This document shows positions 44,065 to 47,481 of a stretch of 47,481 nt of DNA, piece by piece. Position 1 is the stretch's first letter, and every line of letters starts with the position of its first letter. The DNA lies in assembly GCA_021732525.1 (NCBI GenBank), contig JAKFUU010000039.1:1-47481 (forward strand), given 5' to 3'. The DNA comes from Sphingomonadaceae bacterium (GTDB lineage: Bacteria; Pseudomonadota; Alphaproteobacteria; Sphingomonadales; Sphingomonadaceae). The position numbers and the translations under genes were made by a program. The notes beneath the pieces were generated by a model. That model searched no databases, had not been told where the DNA came from, and saw nothing but the letters and a program-made list of their open reading frames with translations.

Positions 44065-45736
44065 AGGAACCGACCCTTTTGTTTAGAAACAATCTTATCG
44101 ATCCTTGTAATTGCCGGAACCGTGTCAACGGGCTGGACGCCGCCGCCCCGCCATCATGCAGACGCTGGATCAAAATATCCGCCGGACATGGCAATCCGGT
44201 CACCGGGTCGAGATAGCGCGCATAAAATATCAAACTGGCCGCGACAAGTTCATCCAGATTGCGCCGTCTGCTGCGCCGGGCGGGGATATGGCCAAAATCT
44301 TCGGTAAGGCCCCAGCCTGCGTAAAAGGGCACGCCGTGGGTTGTTACCGGCTTTTGGCGGAGCAGCGCTTCAAATCCGGTGAGCGATGTCAACACATGCA
44401 CATGATCGGCCAGCTCGACCAAGGGGATAATTGGACTATCCTTCGCGATAAAATCGGCAAATTCCAATGTCCTATTGTCGGCGACCCGGCCCTTGCGGTG
44501 GCCCGCCTCCACATCGGGATGCGGTTTATAGAGGATGAATGCGCCCGCCTCCTGCGCGCGCACCCGCCGTAACAGCTCCAAATTTCCGGTGATGCCGCTG
44601 CCGCCCGATAATACCGACCGGTCATCTTCTACTTGCCCCGGCACCAGGATGATTTTGCGGCCCTTGGCTTGTTTTTTGATCGCTGAAACATCGGCGGCCG
44701 CGCCCTGGTTGCCATATTTGCTGATGGCGGCGGCGATGATGGCGCGGCGCAGCGATTCGGCCTGTGCCTGTATTTCGGCGGGAATATCGGCATGTTGCAA
44801 GATATGCTCAAGATCGCTCGGCTTATTCGGGTCAAAATAAATCCCTCGGCGATCGGCAATGATCGACAATGGCGGAACGCAATTGGCGCCAAGGCCCGAC
44901 GACCGAATGAACCCATCCTCCACTTCGATAATCTGGGGCCGGTGCCGGGCGATCTGATCTTTCGTTTTGCGCGGCAATCGGCTGGTCCAAACCGCCGCGA
45001 CGGACTGCGCGGTTGCGGCGGCCAGATCGTCGGTAAATGGCACGCCGCGTTCGCCCGGCCATAATAGCGGGGCCAGCGTGGTCCGTTTCCAAAAGGCAAA
45101 ACCGGCGGCAAAATCGATATCGCGATTCTGTTCGATTAATTTTTTCCACAAGATCAGATATTGGGCCGCAGCGCTCAGCGTTATGGGCTGCGCGGTAAAG
45201 GGATCCAACGGACCGCCGTCCGAAAAATACCGGCGAAGGATCACGCCCGCGATATCCTCATCCTTCATGCCGCCTTGATCATTCAAAGGAGCCGCAGCAT
45301 TGGCAGTCCAGCGGATCGGCGCGTGACCCGCAATTTGTGCGAGCAAGGCAAATTCGCCATCCGCATCCGCCCAAAATTGGGCGAAATGATCGAACAAGTG
45401 CCACGGATCGCCATCCGCCTGAATGTAAAATAGCGCACGCGATTCAAGCACCGATATTGCAGCATCATCCCATGCAAGCACCGCGATCGATTGGGGATCA
45501 TATTTCGCCGTCGCAGCGGCCAACATAGCGCCCGCCTGTTCCAAATTTGCCGGTGCAAGCAACAGCCGCTTTTCCGGCGGGATTTTGGGCCGCGACCCCC
45601 AAAATGATCCGCCCACCCGGTTCCGGCGCAGGATATCAACGCAGGAGGCCGCATCATCCAAATCAACCCGGTTACCGGGTGAAAGCATAAATTGCGTGCA
45701 TTTAGCACCGGGAAAAGGCGGTATCCTTAAAAGCAA
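44054..45736 (-). CDS. KpsC-like capsule biosynthesis protein with a single clear Kdo-transferase module
   Basis: A protein of up to 560 residues. The C-terminal half matches the KpsC/KpsS Kdo-transferase module: IIEVEDGFIRSSGLGANCVPPLSI, VPGQVEDDRSV, ILYKPHPDVEAGHRKG, HVLTSLTGFEALLRQKPVTTHGVPFYAGWGLTED. Classical KpsC (about 670 residues) carries two such modules; here the first 230 residues are different, so one module seems missing or strongly diverged. The frame opens with a TTG at 45736 after AGAGAATAATCGCCG; an ATG at 45688 is the alternative, without a ribosome site. It would extend the poly-Kdo linker on the lipid anchor at the inner membrane. Confidence 0.83.
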   Translation of the reverse strand: MLLRIPPFPGAKCTQFMLSPGNRVDLDDAASCVDILRRNRVGGSFWGSRPKIPPEKRLLLAPANLEQAGAMLAAATAKYDPQSIAVLAWDDAAISVLESRALFYIQADGDPWHLFDHFAQFWADADGEFALLAQIAGHAPIRWTANAAAPLNDQGGMKDEDIAGVILRRYFSDGGPLDPFTAQPITLSAAAQYLILWKKLIEQNRDIDFAAGFAFWKRTTLAPLLWPGERGVPFTDDLAAATAQSVAAVWTSRLPRKTKDQIARHRPQIIEVEDGFIRSSGLGANCVPPLSIIADRRGIYFDPNKPSDLEHILQHADIPAEIQAQAESLRRAIIAAAISKYGNQGAAADVSAIKKQAKGRKIILVPGQVEDDRSVLSGGSGITGNLELLRRVRAQEAGAFILYKPHPDVEAGHRKGRVADNRTLEFADFIAKDSPIIPLVELADHVHVLTSLTGFEALLRQKPVTTHGVPFYAGWGLTEDFGHIPARRSRRRNLDELVAASLIFYARYLDPVTGLPCPADILIQRLHDGGAAASSPLTRFRQLQGSIRLFLNKRVGSFAA

Positions 45737-45803
45737 CGGCGATTATTCTCTTTCGGTTTCTTCACTGGCTTTATGTCAACGGATCATGCCGACCCACCCT
45801 TCG

Positions 45804-47033
45804 TCAATTGGTCAGAGAATTTTCCAATGACAATAAAGGCAACAGCGTCGAAGCGACGATGCTGGCAAAACGCTGAATCTCCGAGGTTGATGAGTTGGCG
45901 ATGAAAATCACATCGCCGCTGCGCATATCAAAATTTTGTATCGCAAAAAACACCGCCGGATCACGCATGTTGACCTGATAAATTACCGGAATCCGTCCGT
46001 CATTTTTGGGCACGCTGTCATCAAATTGCCGGCCCAGAAAGTTCGGCTCTTCCCAGCGGAATAGAAACACCCCTTTGGCATCGGCGCGGCCATCCTGCAA
46101 TCCGCCCAGCCGGCCCATCGCCTGCGCCAGCGTGATGCCCGTGCCTTCAAACCGCACCTCCTCATTGCGCCCCGACGCGCCCAACACCGTAAAGCTAAAT
46201 GGCTGAAAAGTTGCCGTTACCACATCATTCGCGCGTAGGATGACATTATGCTGCGGCCGGTCGATAACATCCTGCAACGCCATTTTGTGAATCGCGCCAT
46301 TGCGGCTAACCTGGATGGTCATTTTTTCCACCGGTTGCCGCGTACCCCCGGCGGCGGCCAGCGCATCCAAAATTGTCTCGCCCTTGGGCGTTAACGCCAC
46401 GCGCGTGCTATTGTTCACATCGCCCACCACGGTAACATTGGCGGTGGCATTGCGAACCAGGCGGACGATGACCTGCGGCAAATGCGCTTTGCCGGCCAAC
46501 CGTCCGACAATTTCACGCTCAATTTGCGGCAGATTCTTGCCCGACACGTTGATCACGCCGGCAAAAGGCACGGAAATATTGCCAGCGGGGCCAACGACAA
46601 ATTCCGGTAGCGTCGTTGCCCGGCTGGTTTGGATCACCGAACCGGTTTGCACGCTATTGCCGAACAAGGCCGCAGGCGGTGCCTCCCATATCGAAATTTC
46701 CAAAACATCGCCGCTGCGAACCACCATGCCAACGGGCGCGGCATTCCCCAATGTTTCGGCAAATCCTTCTTTTTTCCCGTTGACCCGAAGGCCGCGAGCA
46801 ACCCCATCGGTAACCTCAACAATCTGAATCCCCTGAATCGCCGCGGCTGCAGGCGCATTTTCAATCGCCCTGCGCCCCGGCCCGGTGGACGCACAGGCCG
46901 ATAAAACGGCGATAAATCCGCCCAAAAACACCGAAGACACCCACCGTTTCGGCGAATTTTTCTTCAAGTTTAAGGTGAGTTTTTTGGGCTTTATATGATG
47001 AATTATTGTTTCGGTATTAAAGCGGATTGGCAT
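45804..47033 (-). CDS. Polysaccharide export outer-membrane lipoprotein (Wza/KpsD type)
   Basis: A 409-residue lipoprotein whose signal ends in VLSACAS (Cys47), after an unusually long basic N-terminus of about 30 residues. The poly-export domain (about 100-210) holds VRSGDVLEISIWE and FVVGPAGNISVPFAGVINVSG, followed by two SLBB-like segments (NVTVVGDVNNSTRVALTPKGETILDALAAAGG; FTVLGASGRNEEVRF) and a C-terminal RSGDVIFIANSS. It forms the outer-membrane exit channel of the capsule. Its ATG shares one base with the stop of a decayed glycosyltransferase frame (TAATG). First gene of the minus-strand operon seen here. Confidence 0.92.
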   Translation of the reverse strand: MPIRFNTETIIHHIKPKKLTLNLKKNSPKRWVSSVFLGGFIAVLSACASTGPGRRAIENAPAAAAIQGIQIVEVTDGVARGLRVNGKKEGFAETLGNAAPVGMVVRSGDVLEISIWEAPPAALFGNSVQTGSVIQTSRATTLPEFVVGPAGNISVPFAGVINVSGKNLPQIEREIVGRLAGKAHLPQVIVRLVRNATANVTVVGDVNNSTRVALTPKGETILDALAAAGGTRQPVEKMTIQVSRNGAIHKMALQDVIDRPQHNVILRANDVVTATFQPFSFTVLGASGRNEEVRFEGTGITLAQAMGRLGGLQDGRADAKGVFLFRWEEPNFLGRQFDDSVPKNDGRIPVIYQVNMRDPAVFFAIQNFDMRSGDVIFIANSSTSEIQRFASIVASTLLPLLSLENSLTN

Positions 47034-47230
47034 TAAAACTTTCCTATATCACGGTACAGATCAACCGTTTCCGAAATGCATTTTGCCCAACTATAATTGC
47101 GCGCCCTTTGCAAGCCCTTTTCGATCAGGCGTTGCTATAGGCTTTGATCTTGTAGCCCTTCATAAATGGTATTGATGAACGCAGGATGATCACAGGGATT
47201 ACTATGTATCGCGACATAGTGATACGGCTA
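47033..47230 (-). pseudogene. Decayed glycosyltransferase C-terminus upstream of kpsD
   Basis: Reading the minus strand just ahead of kpsD gives QRLIEKGLQRARNYSW, then AKCISETVDLYRDIGKF and a TAA that overlaps the kpsD start. This is the classic tail of GT4 glycosyltransferases. The same frame continues upstream as CDHPAFINTIYEGLQDQSL but is broken by a TAG at 47135-47137, and further stops follow at 47228 and beyond. A functional enzyme is therefore not encoded unless sequence outside the window or a sequencing error explains the stops. The intact ancestor was probably the first gene of this capsule operon. Confidence 0.65.
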
Positions 47231-47481
47231 ATTGTCTGTGTCTTATGAACACAGCTTACCCTGAACGCTCGCTCCCAGACCTGCGTTGCCAGCGTGCGAT
47301 GCAAATGTGGAATAATGAGATCCGCAACCAAAGCCAAATAATCAAACAATTATAATACCGGGTTACCGAAAGATTGATTTAATATAGACATCACAGACAA
47401 TTTCATATTGTAGCGATTTAATGAATTTAAAAATGACGGCTAACGGCTCAAAAAAATTAGCTAAAACCCTGCTTACACTAT
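47231..47481. other. AT-rich end of window without a recognised gene
   Basis: No supported gene. A 74-residue minus-strand frame (47125-47349) overlaps the glycosyltransferase remnant in another phase and has no family resemblance. Base composition past 47340 is clearly more AT-rich than the rest of the window. The promoter of the minus-strand capsule operon may lie here, but I could not define it. Confidence 0.4.

Noticed and set aside
47170-47226. Inverted sequence ACTATG...CATAGT with overlapping GTATC...GATAC
   Set aside because: Short arms in a decayed region, not repeated elsewhere; could be chance.
47125-47349. 74-residue minus-strand frame at the window end
   Set aside because: Overlaps the glycosyltransferase remnant in a different phase and has no ribosome site or similarity I recognise.

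Overview
The window looks like chromosomal DNA of an alphaproteobacterium, most probably of the Sphingomonadales. The reasons are the rsmB-rpe-heparinase-purH order, the phasin/polyhydroxyalkanoate (PHA) genes, the metX-metW pair, a metal-type KdsA, and abundant short palindromic repeats ending in CGTCA/TGACG. The genus cannot be fixed from the sequence alone. Genes are tightly packed, with many 1-11 bp overlaps. No rRNA, tRNA or CRISPR array was seen. Most coordinates were counted by eye, and short sites may be off by a base or two.

Layout. 1-218: tail of an IS5-type transposase. 303-4327: a glucan-use locus (LacI regulator, SLC45-like MFS permease, GH13 lipoprotein). 4409-10024: rsmB, rpe, a heparinase II/III-like gene and purH. 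10172-11716: an RhlE-type helicase on the minus strand. 12095-17811: an FAD oxidoreductase, a GtrA-type flippase and two tandem paralogous large membrane proteins with STT3/GT-C-like loops; I read this as an undescribed lipid-linked glycan cassette. 17958-21490: ferredoxin, thioredoxin reductase and a second DEAD-box helicase.

21609-28448 is a storage and acyl-CoA region: PHA synthase, a TauE/SafE permease, two different acyl-CoA dehydrogenases that look like the two halves of a heteromeric enzyme, a GNAT, a phasin with a readable promoter and a PhaR-like operator, and clpS. The phasin 3' region carries a hairpin with a CUCCUCCUCCC loop followed by a strong terminator, which resembles anti-Shine-Dalgarno small RNAs of alphaproteobacteria. 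28682-37841 holds TetR plus a small membrane protein, murA, a small GIY-YIG gene embedded in palindromic repeats, hisC-tyrA-RHH, metX-metW, a GGDEF protein and trmB.

38042-47033 is a Kdo-linked (group 2 type) capsule locus. The plus-strand operon supplies CMP-Kdo (kdsD, kdsB, a HAD-IIA protein in the place expected for KdsC, kdsA) and a glycosyltransferase. It converges on, and overlaps by 67 bp, a minus-strand operon of kpsD-, kpsC- and kpsS-like genes. The window ends in a decayed glycosyltransferase tail upstream of kpsD. The ABC transporter genes kpsMTE are not in the window.

Three kinds of dispersed palindrome (seven loci) and one structured, non-palindromic repeat (two loci) punctuate the gaps between genes.
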